64,000 nt of DNA from CAYOHR01 sp964512145 (GCA_964512145.1 CAZEIM010000011.1:1-64000); one strand, 5' to 3'; positions 52,281 through 61,476 are shown, counted from the first letter of the stretch. Numbers and translations: made by a program. Notes: generated by a model from the letters alone, not told the origin.

Positions 52281-54692
52281 ATGAATTTAAGATATTTACT
52301 GTTTAGAGTTTTTATTATACTATCCGGGCATGCTTTTACACAAGAAACAAAAGTAGTTGGTAAAGTAATAAATTATATTAATAATGAGCCCATCCCTTTT
52401 TGTAATGTTGTTATTCAAGGGTCAACTACAGGATCTGTAACCGATTTGGAAGGTAATTTTGTTATCAACAATATTCAGCCGGGCATTTATAATTTTGAAG
52501 CCAGTTGTTTAGGATTTAATAAAAAAATATTATTTGAAATTGAAGTTACCAAATCAAAGGTGGTTCAGTTAACGTTCGCTCTTGAAGAATCAGCAACAAA
52601 GCTTGAAGAAGTACAAGTTACCGCTTCCCCTTTTAACAAAACCGAGGAAAGCCCCGTTTCTTTAAGAACCATAGGGGTAGCCGAAATTCAAAGAGCTGCG
52701 GGGGGTAACCGAGATATATCAAGAGTAATACAAAACTTACCTGGTGTTGCAGCCAATGCATCTTTCAGAAATGATATTATTATTAGAGGTGGAGCTCCTA
52801 ACGAAAATAGATTTTATCTAGACGGTGTTGAAGTTCCTAATATAAACCACTTTGCAACTCAAGGTTCATCAGGAGGGCCGGTGGGGTTATTAAATGTAAA
52901 TTTTATTAATGAGGTAGATTATTATGCCGGGGCTTTTCCAGCCAATAGAGGTAATGCTTTAAGTAGTGTATTCGAGTTTAAACAAAAAGAGGGGAATTCA
53001 AAGAAAATTGCCGGAAATTTTATGCTTGGTTCAAGCGATATTGGCTTAACACTAGATGGACCTACCGGTAAAAATTCAAATTTTATATTTTCGGTTCGTA
53101 GGTCATATTTACAGTTTTTATTTTCTGCGTTAAAGCTTCCTTTTTTACCTACCTATAATGATTATCAGTATAAACATACGTTTAAACTAAACTCAAAAAA
53201 TCAAATTTCTATTATTAGTCTAGGGGCCTTAGATAATTTTAGAATTAATGCTTCTGCTAATGATGGTGTTACAGATTCGGCAACGTTAAACAGAAATAAT
53301 TACGTTTTAGGGAATATCCCTATTAATAATCAATGGAATTACACTTTTGGAGTTGTGTATAAACATTTTTCAAAAAATAGTTTTCAAACGATTGTGTTAA
53401 GTAGAAATATGCTTAATAATAGTACTACAAAATATACCGATAATGACGACACAAATCCGGATAATTTATTGCTTAACTATTCATCTGTTGAGGCCGAAAA
53501 CAAATTTAGGTTTGAAAATACTGTTCGAAAAAACGGATTTAAAGTTAATTATGGGGTAAACTTTGAACATGTTTATTATACAAATAATACTTTAAACAGG
53601 CAATTAATTATTGGAGGATTACCTACCGAATTTACTTTTAATTCATCCTTGAGATTTAATAAATATGGGGTATTTTATTCTATTAGTAAAGGGTTACTGA
53701 ATCAACGATTAATGGCATCGGTAGGTTTAAGATCAGATTTTGCCGATTACTCCTCCGATATGTCTAATCCATTACAACAACTTTCTCCCAGAGTTTCACT
53801 TTCATATAGTATAACTGAGAAGTGGAGTTTAAATTTTAATACCGGAAGGTATTTTCAACTCCCTGCATATACTATTTTAGGATTTAGAGATGCAAATGGG
53901 AATTTGGTGAATAAATCAAATAATATTCGATACATCTCTGTTGATCATATAGTAGGGGGGGTAGAATATAATCCGACCAATTACAGTAAAATAACGGTGG
54001 AGGGATTTTATAAAAAATATAATGATTATCCATTTTCACTGCGCGATTCTATTTCTTTAGCCAATTTAGGGGCCGATTTTGGAGTTATTGGTAATGAGCC
54101 GGTAAATTCTTCTTCTTTTGGAAGAAGTTATGGTTTGGAAGTATTAATTCAACAAAAGCTTAGCAAAGGGTTTTATGGAATTATAGCATATACGTTTGTT
54201 AAAAGTGAATTTTCTAATTCTGCCGGTAAATATATCCCTTCGGCATGGGATTTTGGCCATATTATTAATCTTTCGGGGGGTAAAAAGTTTAAAAGAAATT
54301 GGGAGTTGTCTATGCGTTTTAGGTTGTCTGGTGGTGCACCATATACCCCATTTGATGTAAATACTTCTTCTTTGATAAGCGTTTGGAATGTTAGAGGCTC
54401 GGGAGTATTAGATTATGACCAATTAAACACCTTAAGATTACCCTTTACCCATCAAATGGATGTTCGTATTGACAAAAGATGGTATTTTAATACGTGGAAT
54501 TTAAATGTATATTTTGATGTTCAAAATTTTTACGCCAATGAAATTGTACAAGCTCCATTTTTAGATGTTGTTCGCGACAATTCAGGTAAGCCACTAATTA
54601 ATCCAAGTAACCCATCAAGTTATACAACTCAACTTATCGAAAACTCTTCTACAACTGTTTTACCTACTCTAGGAATTATGTTAGAATTTTAA
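52281..54692 (+). CDS. TonB-dependent outer-membrane receptor with carboxypeptidase-like N-terminal domain
   Basis: 803 residues from the ATG at 52281, chosen because it begins a signal peptide (NLRYLLFRVFIILSGHAFTQ); upstream in-frame ATGs add residues with no signal. After the signal comes a carboxypeptidase regulatory-like domain (VVGKVINYINNEPIPFCNVVIQGSTTGSVTD, about 25-110), then a plug (SPVSLRTIGVAEIQRAAGGNRDISRVIQNLPGV...NDIIIRGGAPNENRFYLDGVEVP), then a barrel ending in an aromatic Phe. It transports a siderophore, vitamin or sugar with TonB energy; the ligand is unknown. It is divergent from the MerR/B12 regulator, which suggests joint control. Confidence 0.93.
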   Translation: MNLRYLLFRVFIILSGHAFTQETKVVGKVINYINNEPIPFCNVVIQGSTTGSVTDLEGNFVINNIQPGIYNFEASCLGFNKKILFEIEVTKSKVVQLTFALEESATKLEEVQVTASPFNKTEESPVSLRTIGVAEIQRAAGGNRDISRVIQNLPGVAANASFRNDIIIRGGAPNENRFYLDGVEVPNINHFATQGSSGGPVGLLNVNFINEVDYYAGAFPANRGNALSSVFEFKQKEGNSKKIAGNFMLGSSDIGLTLDGPTGKNSNFIFSVRRSYLQFLFSALKLPFLPTYNDYQYKHTFKLNSKNQISIISLGALDNFRINASANDGVTDSATLNRNNYVLGNIPINNQWNYTFGVVYKHFSKNSFQTIVLSRNMLNNSTTKYTDNDDTNPDNLLLNYSSVEAENKFRFENTVRKNGFKVNYGVNFEHVYYTNNTLNRQLIIGGLPTEFTFNSSLRFNKYGVFYSISKGLLNQRLMASVGLRSDFADYSSDMSNPLQQLSPRVSLSYSITEKWSLNFNTGRYFQLPAYTILGFRDANGNLVNKSNNIRYISVDHIVGGVEYNPTNYSKITVEGFYKKYNDYPFSLRDSISLANLGADFGVIGNEPVNSSSFGRSYGLEVLIQQKLSKGFYGIIAYTFVKSEFSNSAGKYIPSAWDFGHIINLSGGKKFKRNWELSMRFRLSGGAPYTPFDVNTSSLISVWNVRGSGVLDYDQLNTLRLPFTHQMDVRIDKRWYFNTWNLNVYFDVQNFYANEIVQAPFLDVVRDNSGKPLINPSNPSSYTTQLIENSSTTVLPTLGIMLEF

Positions 54693-54703
54693 TTAAATAA
54701 CGT

Positions 54704-54733
54704 TTTGTATAATACGAAATGTATATACATTTG
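54704..54733 (+). promoter_or_regulatory. Promoter of the relA/spoT operon (TTTG-N18-TACATTTG)
   Basis: TTTG 54704-54707, 18-base spacer, TACATTTG 54726-54733. Exact consensus. The ATG is at 54739, only 5 bases past the -7 box, so the transcript may be leaderless. Confidence 0.55.
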
Positions 54734-54738
54734 TTATT

Positions 54739-56946
54739 ATGGATCAGGTAGTAACAAATCATATTGTTGACGATAAAAAAGTAATTTTAGATCAATATAA
54801 AAAACTTTTACGGGCATGTAAGCACATTCAAGACCCGGCCGATAAGTTGCTTATCAGAAAAGCTTTTGATTTAGCGTTAGATGCACATAAGGATATGCGC
54901 AGAAAGTCTGGCGAACCTTATATTATACATCCATTAGCGGTTGCTCAAATAGTTTGTGAAGAAATTGGACTGGGAACAACCTCTATCGTGTCTGCTATTT
55001 TACACGACACCGTAGAAGACACAGAAGTTACACTTGACGATATTGAAAATATTTTTGGGACTAAAATTGCTAAGATTGTTGACGGTTTAACTAAAATTTC
55101 GGGAGTTTTTGATCAATCATCTTCTATTCAAGCCGAAAACTTTAGAAAAATGTTGTTGACCATGTCAGACGATATTAGGGTTATTTTAATAAAAATAGCG
55201 GATCGTTTACATAACATGCGGACCCTTGGCTCCCTACCTCCACATAAACAAAGAAAAATAGCCTCTGAAACTTTATACCTATTTGCGCCATTGGCACACA
55301 GATTAGGTTTGTATAATGTTAAGTCAGAGATGGAAGACTTGGGTCTTAAATATACAGAGCCTGAAATTTATAATGAAATTGAGCAGAAACTTAGAAAAAC
55401 TCAGGCAGTTAGAACTCGTTTTATCAATCAATTTGTATTGCCTATTGAGCGTGAAATGAGAAATCAAAACATGCATTTTGAAATAAAGAGTAGAACTAAA
55501 TCTATACACTCCATTTGGAATAAAATGAAGAAAAAATCTATCCCCTTTGAAGAGGTGTATGATGTTTTTGCTATTCGAATAATTTTAGATGTTCCTATGG
55601 ATAAAGAAAAATCGGAATGTTGGAAAGTGTATTCTATCGTTACCGATTATTATATTCCGAATCCTGAACGCTTACGCGACTGGATAACTACTCCCAAAGC
55701 AAATGGTTATGAGTCATTGCATACTACGGTAATGAGTCCAACCGGAAAATGGGTCGAGGTTCAGGTAAGAACGGACAGGATGGACCAATTGGCCGAAAAA
55801 GGGTATGCTGCACATTGGAAATATAAAGGTTCAAGCGGTGAAAGTAGTTTAGATGAATGGATTAATAAAATCAGGGAATTATTGGAGTCACCTGACAGCG
55901 ATGCATTAGATTTTTTAGATGACTTTAAGCTAAATCTTTTTTCAAAAGAAATTTATGTATTTACTCCCAAAGGGGAGCTAAAAAGTTTACCTGCAAAATC
56001 AACGGCTATAGATTTTGCTTTTGATATTCATACACAAGTAGGTGAAAAATGTATTGGTGCCAAGGTAAATTCAAAATTAGTTCCATTAAGTCATGTATTA
56101 AAAAGCGGGGATCAAGTTGAAATTATTACCTCTAACAAACAAAAAGTAAACGAAAACTGGTTAAATTTTGCGGTTACTGCAAAGGCAAGAACAAAAATTA
56201 AGTTATTACTGAAAGAAGAGAAACGAAAAACCGCTGAAGATGGAAAAGAGATTTTGCAACGCAAATTTAATGCGAATAAAATTTCTTATACCGAAGAAAA
56301 CATTAGTAAGTTGGTGGCGTATTTTAAGTTGCCTAATGCACTTGAATTATATTATAAAATTGCTAAGGGAAATATTGACTTAAGAATTCTAAAATCATTC
56401 CATAAAGTTGTTGATCAAAAAAATACTCCATCAAAACAAGACGAAAAACAGGTTTTTGAAAAACTCGTTACCGCATTTAGAGGAGGAAAAGAAACGCTGT
56501 TGATCGGAGAGAACATGGAGAATTTAGATTATAAACTGTCTCCGTGTTGTACACCTATTCCGGGTGATGATGTTTTTGGATTTATAACGATTAATGATGG
56601 AATAAAAATTCATAGAGTAAACTGTCCTAATGCTATTCAATTGCTTTCAAACTATGCTTATAGAATTGTAAAAGCTAAATGGACTAACCAAGAAGATATT
56701 GCATTTTTATCCGGAATTAAACTTACAGGAATTGATGATGTGGGCATACTAAATAAAATTACCAAATGTATTTCTAATGAAAATAAGGTAAACATGCAGT
56801 CGTTAAAATTTGATAGTGTAGATGGTATTTTTGAGGGATTTATTATGCTGTTTGTCCATGATACTTCTCATTTAAATAGATTGATTGATAATTTAAAAAA
56901 ATTAGAAGGAATAATAACGGTACAACGAGTGGATAATAATGGTTAA
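54739..56946 (+). CDS. relA/spoT: Bifunctional (p)ppGpp synthetase/hydrolase
   Basis: 735 residues. Domains: HD hydrolase (about 45-180) with SAILHDTVEDTE (His89, Asp90, Glu93, Asp94) and IKIADRLHNMRTLGSL; synthetase (about 235-355) with YDVFAIRIILDV and GYESLHTTVMSPTGKWVEVQVRTDRMDQLAEKGYAAHWKYK; TGS (about 405-465) with EIYVFTPKGELKSLPAKSTAIDFAFDIH; and a C-terminal ACT domain (about 665-735). Both catalytic sites look intact, so it should make and break the stringent alarmone. It overlaps fur by 8 bases in a four-gene operon ending with purA, which (p)ppGpp inhibits in known bacteria. Confidence 0.95.
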   Translation: MDQVVTNHIVDDKKVILDQYKKLLRACKHIQDPADKLLIRKAFDLALDAHKDMRRKSGEPYIIHPLAVAQIVCEEIGLGTTSIVSAILHDTVEDTEVTLDDIENIFGTKIAKIVDGLTKISGVFDQSSSIQAENFRKMLLTMSDDIRVILIKIADRLHNMRTLGSLPPHKQRKIASETLYLFAPLAHRLGLYNVKSEMEDLGLKYTEPEIYNEIEQKLRKTQAVRTRFINQFVLPIEREMRNQNMHFEIKSRTKSIHSIWNKMKKKSIPFEEVYDVFAIRIILDVPMDKEKSECWKVYSIVTDYYIPNPERLRDWITTPKANGYESLHTTVMSPTGKWVEVQVRTDRMDQLAEKGYAAHWKYKGSSGESSLDEWINKIRELLESPDSDALDFLDDFKLNLFSKEIYVFTPKGELKSLPAKSTAIDFAFDIHTQVGEKCIGAKVNSKLVPLSHVLKSGDQVEIITSNKQKVNENWLNFAVTAKARTKIKLLLKEEKRKTAEDGKEILQRKFNANKISYTEENISKLVAYFKLPNALELYYKIAKGNIDLRILKSFHKVVDQKNTPSKQDEKQVFEKLVTAFRGGKETLLIGENMENLDYKLSPCCTPIPGDDVFGFITINDGIKIHRVNCPNAIQLLSNYAYRIVKAKWTNQEDIAFLSGIKLTGIDDVGILNKITKCISNENKVNMQSLKFDSVDGIFEGFIMLFVHDTSHLNRLIDNLKKLEGIITVQRVDNNG

Positions 56947-57382
56947 TCAAGAGGTTTTACATAAAGCATTAGAAATATTTAAAGCATATTTAGAACAGCA
57001 TAATCAGCGAAAAACTCCTGAAAGATTTGCTATTTTAGAGGAAATATATTCACATAACGGTCATTTTGATGCTGAGTCGCTTTACATAATGATGAAAAAT
57101 AAAAAATATAGAGTTAGCAGAGCGACCATTTACAACACCTTAGAGTTGCTGTTATCTTGCAATTTAATTAGAAAACATCAATTTGGAACTTCGATGGCAC
57201 AATTTGAAAAATCTTTACAAAATAAACAACACGATCATATTGTAATGACCGATTCAAATGAAGTGGTAGAGTTTTGTGATCCGCGCATTCAGCAAATAAA
57301 AAAAACACTGGAAGAAGTTTTTGATATAGATATTTTACATCATACACTATACTTTTACGCTAAGAAAAAAACTTCTTCATGA
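56939..57382 (+). CDS. Fur-family metalloregulator
   Basis: 147 residues. Winged-helix domain (RKTPERFAILEEIYSHNGHFDAESLYIMM, RVSRATIYNTLELLLSCNLI) and a C-terminal dimer and metal domain. HDHIVM supplies the HxH; the CxxC structural-zinc pair of E. coli Fur is absent (TDSNEVVEFCDPRI where others have CxxC). A later His pair in ILHHTLYFY may bind metal. Zinc, iron or peroxide response is undecided. It starts 8 bases inside relA/spoT and its stop overlaps the STAS gene by 4, so stress and metal response share a transcript. Confidence 0.85.
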   Translation: MVNQEVLHKALEIFKAYLEQHNQRKTPERFAILEEIYSHNGHFDAESLYIMMKNKKYRVSRATIYNTLELLLSCNLIRKHQFGTSMAQFEKSLQNKQHDHIVMTDSNEVVEFCDPRIQQIKKTLEEVFDIDILHHTLYFYAKKKTSS

Positions 57383-57702
57383 TTACTAACTTTGAATATT
57401 CATTCAATCCAAAAACATTTACTTTGTATTTTAAAGGCAAACTTTTAGAACACTCTCAGGCATTGGATGTATTAAAATTATTGGATGAATATGCTCAAAA
57501 TAAAAAAATACAACACTTACATATAGATCTTTCTGAGTTAGAGTATATTAATAGCTCAGGACTTAATATACTTTTACAAATACTTACTAAGGTAAGAAAA
57601 TCAGGTTTTGATGTATATTTAATAAATATATCTGAAAAAGTTAAACAATTATTGATAGTTACTAAGTTAAATTCAGTATTTAATATTATTCATGAAAATT
57701 GA
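57379..57702 (+). CDS. STAS-domain protein (anti-sigma factor antagonist type)
   Basis: 107 residues, one STAS domain, cytoplasmic. LHIDLSELEYINSSGLNILLQIL contains the conserved S-S-G where anti-sigma kinases phosphorylate antagonist proteins; VYLINISEKVKQLL follows. No anti-sigma kinase or phosphatase gene is in the window, so the partner is unknown. Overlaps fur (4 bases) and purA (11 bases). Confidence 0.85.
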   Translation: MITNFEYSFNPKTFTLYFKGKLLEHSQALDVLKLLDEYAQNKKIQHLHIDLSELEYINSSGLNILLQILTKVRKSGFDVYLINISEKVKQLLIVTKLNSVFNIIHEN

Positions 57703-58984
57703 TGTTTTGTTAGGGCTCCAATGGGGAGACGAAGGAAAAGGAAAAATAGTGGATGTTATTACTCCAAAGTATGATGTAGTGGCTCGCTTTCAGGGAGGCC
57801 CTAATGCTGGTCATACATTAGAATTTAATAATCAGAAATTTGTGTTGCATACAATACCATCCGGAATTTTTAGAGAAAATAGTTTAAACTTAATCGGAAA
57901 TGGAGTAGTGATTGATCCTATAACGTTAAAAAAGGAAATAGAAACAATCTCTTCGCATGGGTTACAACTTAAACAAAACTTATATATTTCTAAAAAAGCG
58001 CATTTAATACTTCCTACACATAAATTGCTCGATGCGGCTCAGGAGTCGGCAAAAGGACAAAGTAAAATTGGCTCTACACTTAAAGGAATTGGGCCTACCT
58101 ACACCGATAAAATTGGCAGAAATGGATTAAGAGTAGGAGATACGTTGGAAAAAGATTTTATGGATAGAACAAATCAGCTTGTACTCCAACACCAACGAAT
58201 GCTTAATGCTTTAAATTATGAATCTCCTAGTATTCAGGAAATGATGAATGAATGGTTAGACGCTTTACAATTTATTAAACAGTATAACGTATCGGATGGA
58301 GAATATTTATTAAATCACTGGCTACAAAATGGTAAAAAAGTATTAGCGGAAGGAGCTCAAGGAACTTTATTAGATGTTGATTTTGGTTCGTATCCTTATG
58401 TTACATCATCTAATACTGTTTGTGCAGGTGCTTGCACAGGCTTAGGTGTTTCTCCAAAAAAAATTGGTGAAGTATATGGTATATTTAAAGCGTATTGTAC
58501 ACGCGTTGGAAGTGGTCCGTTTCCAACTGAATTAAATGATGAAATAGGAGAACAAATCAGAAAAAAAGGAAATGAATACGGCTCTACCACCGGCAGGTCA
58601 AGAAGATGTGGTTGGTTAGATATACCAGCATTAAAATATGCGGTAATGATTAACGGTGTAACTAAATTAATCATGATGAAATCAGATGTATTAAGCGGAT
58701 TTGATCAAATTAATGTATGCACAGGATATAATGTGGATGGAGTAAGCACAGAAGAATTGCCTTTTCGATTAGAAACAAGAGATATTAAGCCTATATATAC
58801 CTCATTTAAAGGATGGTCTGAAGACTTAACACATGTTCGTAACATTAATGATATGCCTGAAAACTTTAGGCAATATGTAGAGTTTATTCAACAACAATTA
58901 GGTGTTCCTATTGAAATAGTGTCATGTGGTCCTGATCGAGAACAAACAGTATATATTTCCAAGAATAATAGTGATTTAAATTGA
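57692..58984 (+). CDS. purA: Adenylosuccinate synthetase
   Basis: 430 residues. Makes adenylosuccinate from IMP, aspartate and GTP, the first committed AMP step. LLGLQWGDEGKGKIVD (GTP P-loop) and FQGGPNAGHTLEF with the catalytic His at the start; KLILPTHKLLD; IGSTLKGIGPTYTDKIGRNGLRVGD; TTGRSRRCGWLDI (PRPP/IMP site) later. The ATG lies 11 bases inside the STAS gene. It is the last gene of the relA/spoT-fur-STAS-purA operon. Confidence 0.97.
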   Translation: MKIDVLLGLQWGDEGKGKIVDVITPKYDVVARFQGGPNAGHTLEFNNQKFVLHTIPSGIFRENSLNLIGNGVVIDPITLKKEIETISSHGLQLKQNLYISKKAHLILPTHKLLDAAQESAKGQSKIGSTLKGIGPTYTDKIGRNGLRVGDTLEKDFMDRTNQLVLQHQRMLNALNYESPSIQEMMNEWLDALQFIKQYNVSDGEYLLNHWLQNGKKVLAEGAQGTLLDVDFGSYPYVTSSNTVCAGACTGLGVSPKKIGEVYGIFKAYCTRVGSGPFPTELNDEIGEQIRKKGNEYGSTTGRSRRCGWLDIPALKYAVMINGVTKLIMMKSDVLSGFDQINVCTGYNVDGVSTEELPFRLETRDIKPIYTSFKGWSEDLTHVRNINDMPENFRQYVEFIQQQLGVPIEIVSCGPDREQTVYISKNNSDLN

Positions 58985-59008
58985 AATTAGAACGATTGTA
59001 ATAATAGC

Positions 59009-59449
59009 TTAGCTATTGATTTGATTGAATAACTCTGCAAAAGGGATGTGATTTTTTATTTCATATCCAAGAGTTTTTAACTCTTCTATTAATCTATTCG
59101 TATCACCTGTTGAAATACAATGGATTCCTTTAATAGGATAATTCATTTCAGACATATTTATTCCTCCCCAAATTAAAATTTTCGGTTTTTTATTTCGACC
59201 AATAGCAGCGCCTATTTCAAAGTTAATCCAAAGGTTTTCAAGTGCTTCTTTGCGAGTAATTAATATTATAATCTCATCAAAAGTTTGAAGTTCATGAAAA
59301 ATTTCTTGTAGCCAAATACCTCCAGCTTGTAAAGAATTCCAATCAGAAGTAAGAAAAACTTGATGTTCATTGTTTAAACTACACAGCAGGTTTTTAAATT
59401 TAATGGCAGTATCAATTGCTAATGATTCATGTGAAATAAAATACCTCAT
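59009..59449 (-). CDS. Stand-alone TIR-like domain protein
   Basis: 146 residues, one domain, no signal or membrane segment. MRYFISHES at the start (beta A), VFLTSDWNSLQAGGIWLQEIFHELQTFDEIIILITRKEALENLWINFEIGAAIG in the middle, and KPKILIWGG follow the TIR-domain order. Glu78 in W74-I-N-F-E78 sits where the catalytic Glu of TIR NADases occurs (W-C-x-x-E). The weak conservation leaves open the related DUF/TIR-like fold of unknown activity. The neighbours (purA convergent, atpC upstream on the same strand at 99 bases) do not suggest a defence pair, so the role is open. Confidence 0.65.
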   Translation of the reverse strand: MRYFISHESLAIDTAIKFKNLLCSLNNEHQVFLTSDWNSLQAGGIWLQEIFHELQTFDEIIILITRKEALENLWINFEIGAAIGRNKKPKILIWGGINMSEMNYPIKGIHCISTGDTNRLIEELKTLGYEIKNHIPFAELFNQINS

Positions 59450-59548
59450 TAAATTCTATGTAATAATAAGCGATTGTAAATGCTATTAAATTTAGCTTAA
59501 TAATATATGATACTAATCATTTTTATTAAGTTGTTATAAAAGCATATA

Positions 59549-59785
59549 TTACTCAACCAAAACCATGATTTTATTGTTGGTTATTTCAACAACTCCACCA
59601 TTTATTGCAAAGCTTAATGTTTGATTTTTATTATCCGTAATAGATATTTCTCCTTTTCCTAAACCTGAAATTAATGGTGCGTGATCTTTTAATACACCAA
59701 ATAAGCCATCTATTCCAGGAAAATTAACATATTCAACTTCACCGGAATAAATATTTTTATCAGGGGCAATAATTTCTAATTGCAT
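59549..59785 (-). CDS. atpC: F1Fo ATP synthase epsilon subunit (beta-domain only)
   Basis: 78 residues. The beta-sandwich part MQLEIIAPDKNIYSGEVEYVN...PGIDGLFGVLKDHAPLI...GEISIT is clear, but the two C-terminal helices that inhibit ATP hydrolysis are absent: the protein stops at IMVLVE. Short epsilon is normal in Bacteroidota and implies no helix-based brake. It follows atpD by 11 bases. Other atp genes are elsewhere, as usual in this group. Confidence 0.93.
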   Translation of the reverse strand: MQLEIIAPDKNIYSGEVEYVNFPGIDGLFGVLKDHAPLISGLGKGEISITDNKNQTLSFAINGGVVEITNNKIMVLVE

Positions 59786-59796
59786 AGGAAATAAAT

Positions 59797-61311
59797 TTAT
59801 TTTTTAGTAGCTTCCGCCATCATTTTTTTACCTTTCTCTATAGCTTCTTCAATAGTTCCCACAAGGTTAAATGCTGCTTCCGGATATTCATCCACCTTAC
59901 CGTCCAATATCATATTAAACCCTTTAATGGTATCTTCAATACTTACAAATACCCCTTTTAAACCGGTAAACTGCTCAGCCACGTGAAATGGTTGAGATAA
60001 AAATCGTTGTACTCTTCGAGCTCTGTGTACCACCAATTTATCCTCTTCCGATAACTCGTCCATCCCTAAAATAGCTATAATATCTTGCAATTCTTTGTAT
60101 CGCTGTAAAATTTCTTTTACTCGTTGTGCAGTTTTATAATGTTCTTCTCCAACCACGTCTGGTGATAATATTCTTGATGTAGAATCTAATGGGTCTACAG
60201 CAGGATAAATACCTAATTCGGCAATTTTTCTAGATAATACTGTAGTAGCATCTAAGTGAGCAAATGTTGTAGCTGGTGCTGGATCGGTTAAGTCGTCAGC
60301 AGGAACATATACTGCCTGTACCGAGGTAATGGATCCTCTTTTAGTTGAGGTAATTCGTTCTTGCATAGCTCCCATTTCGGTAGCTAAGGTAGGTTGATAC
60401 CCAACCGCTGATGGCATACGACCTAAAAGTGCTGATACTTCAGAACCAGCTTGTGTAAATCTAAAAATGTTGTCGATAAAGAATAAAATATCTCTCCCAC
60501 CTGATTTTTCATCCCCGTCTCTAAAATACTCAGCCATAGTTAAACCGGATAAAGCAACTCTTGCTCTTGCACCTGGAGGTTCATTCATTTGTCCGAATAC
60601 GAAAGTAGCTTTAGATTCTTTTAATTTTTCTTGATCTACTTTTGATAAATCCCAACCTCCTTGTTCTAAAGAGTGCAAAAATTCATCTCCATACTTTACA
60701 ATACCTGACTCTATCATTTCTCTTAACAAATCATTTCCCTCTCTAGTTCTTTCCCCTACTCCTGCAAATACAGAATATCCATCATAACCCTTTGCAATGT
60801 TGTTGATTAATTCCTGAATTAACACCGTTTTTCCAACTCCAGCACCACCAAATAATCCTATTTTACCACCTTTTGCATAAGGTTCAATAAGGTCAATTAC
60901 TTTAATACCAGTATATAACACTTCTGTAGCCGTAGATAAATCTTCAAATTTTGGAGATTCTCGGTGAATAGTGTATCCATTGCTATTATCTAATTGACTT
61001 AACCCATCGATTGCTTCACCCACTACGTTAAACAATCTTCCTTTAATCCCATCTCCAACAGGCATTTTAATTCCTGATCCTATTGCAGTTACTTTCATTC
61101 CTCTGCTCAATCCGTCAGTAGAATCCATAGCAATAGCTCGTATTGTATCTTCTCCAATATGCTTTTGACATTCTAATATTACTTTTTGTCCATTTTCTTT
61201 TATAACCTCTAAAGCATCTAAAATATTAGGTAAATTACCATGTTCTAGGCTAAAACTTACATCTACTACTGGGCCAATTACTTGAGCTATTTTTCCATTG
61301 ATCGTTGACAT
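59797..61311 (-). CDS. atpD: F1Fo ATP synthase beta subunit
   Basis: 504 residues from the ATG at 61311, chosen because MSTINGKIAQVIGPVVDVSF is the normal N-terminus; an in-frame ATG at 61329 adds six residues and falls in the promoter. The catalytic P-loop GLFGGAGVGKTVLIQEL, GERTREGNDL, the FFIDNIFRFTQAGSEVSALLGRMPSAVGYQPTL region, and the DELSEED loop (LGMDELSEEDKLVVHRARR) are all present. It makes ATP with the proton gradient at the inner membrane. Promoter boxes lie upstream. Confidence 0.98.
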   Translation of the reverse strand: MSTINGKIAQVIGPVVDVSFSLEHGNLPNILDALEVIKENGQKVILECQKHIGEDTIRAIAMDSTDGLSRGMKVTAIGSGIKMPVGDGIKGRLFNVVGEAIDGLSQLDNSNGYTIHRESPKFEDLSTATEVLYTGIKVIDLIEPYAKGGKIGLFGGAGVGKTVLIQELINNIAKGYDGYSVFAGVGERTREGNDLLREMIESGIVKYGDEFLHSLEQGGWDLSKVDQEKLKESKATFVFGQMNEPPGARARVALSGLTMAEYFRDGDEKSGGRDILFFIDNIFRFTQAGSEVSALLGRMPSAVGYQPTLATEMGAMQERITSTKRGSITSVQAVYVPADDLTDPAPATTFAHLDATTVLSRKIAELGIYPAVDPLDSTSRILSPDVVGEEHYKTAQRVKEILQRYKELQDIIAILGMDELSEEDKLVVHRARRVQRFLSQPFHVAEQFTGLKGVFVSIEDTIKGFNMILDGKVDEYPEAAFNLVGTIEEAIEKGKKMMAEATKK

Positions 61312-61326
61312 ACAAAAAATTTGTTG

Positions 61327-61356
61327 CAAAAATAGAATTATTTAATCGAATACAAA
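61327..61356 (-). promoter_or_regulatory. Promoter of atpD-atpC (TTTG-N18-TATTTTTG)
   Basis: Minus strand: TTTG (61356-61353), 18 bases, TATTTTTG (61334-61327). Exact consensus. The ATG at 61311 lies 15 bases past the -7 box. Confidence 0.55.
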
Positions 61357-61385
61357 AAGTTTAATTTAAAATTTATCATATATAT

Positions 61386-61423
61386 NNNNNNNNNNNNNNN
61401 NNNNNNNNNNNNNNNNNNNNNNN
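61386..61423. other. Assembly gap (38 N) between atpD and dxs
   Basis: A run of 38 N in the divergent intergenic region (61312-61518). Apart from the two promoter boxes on either side, no gene is seen there. Confidence 0.95.
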
Positions 61424-61476
61424 ATGTAAAGTGTGATTGTCGTTTATTTTAGATTTATAAATATGATTAAGTTTTT

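Noticed and set aside
59000..59020. Stem AATAGC/GCTATT between purA and the TIR-like gene
   Set aside because: Six A/T-rich pairs and no T run, overlapping the TIR stop; no support as a terminator.
59009..59449. Full antiphage defence island
   Set aside because: Neighbours are purA and atpDC; no second defence gene supports the TIR-like gene as part of a known system.
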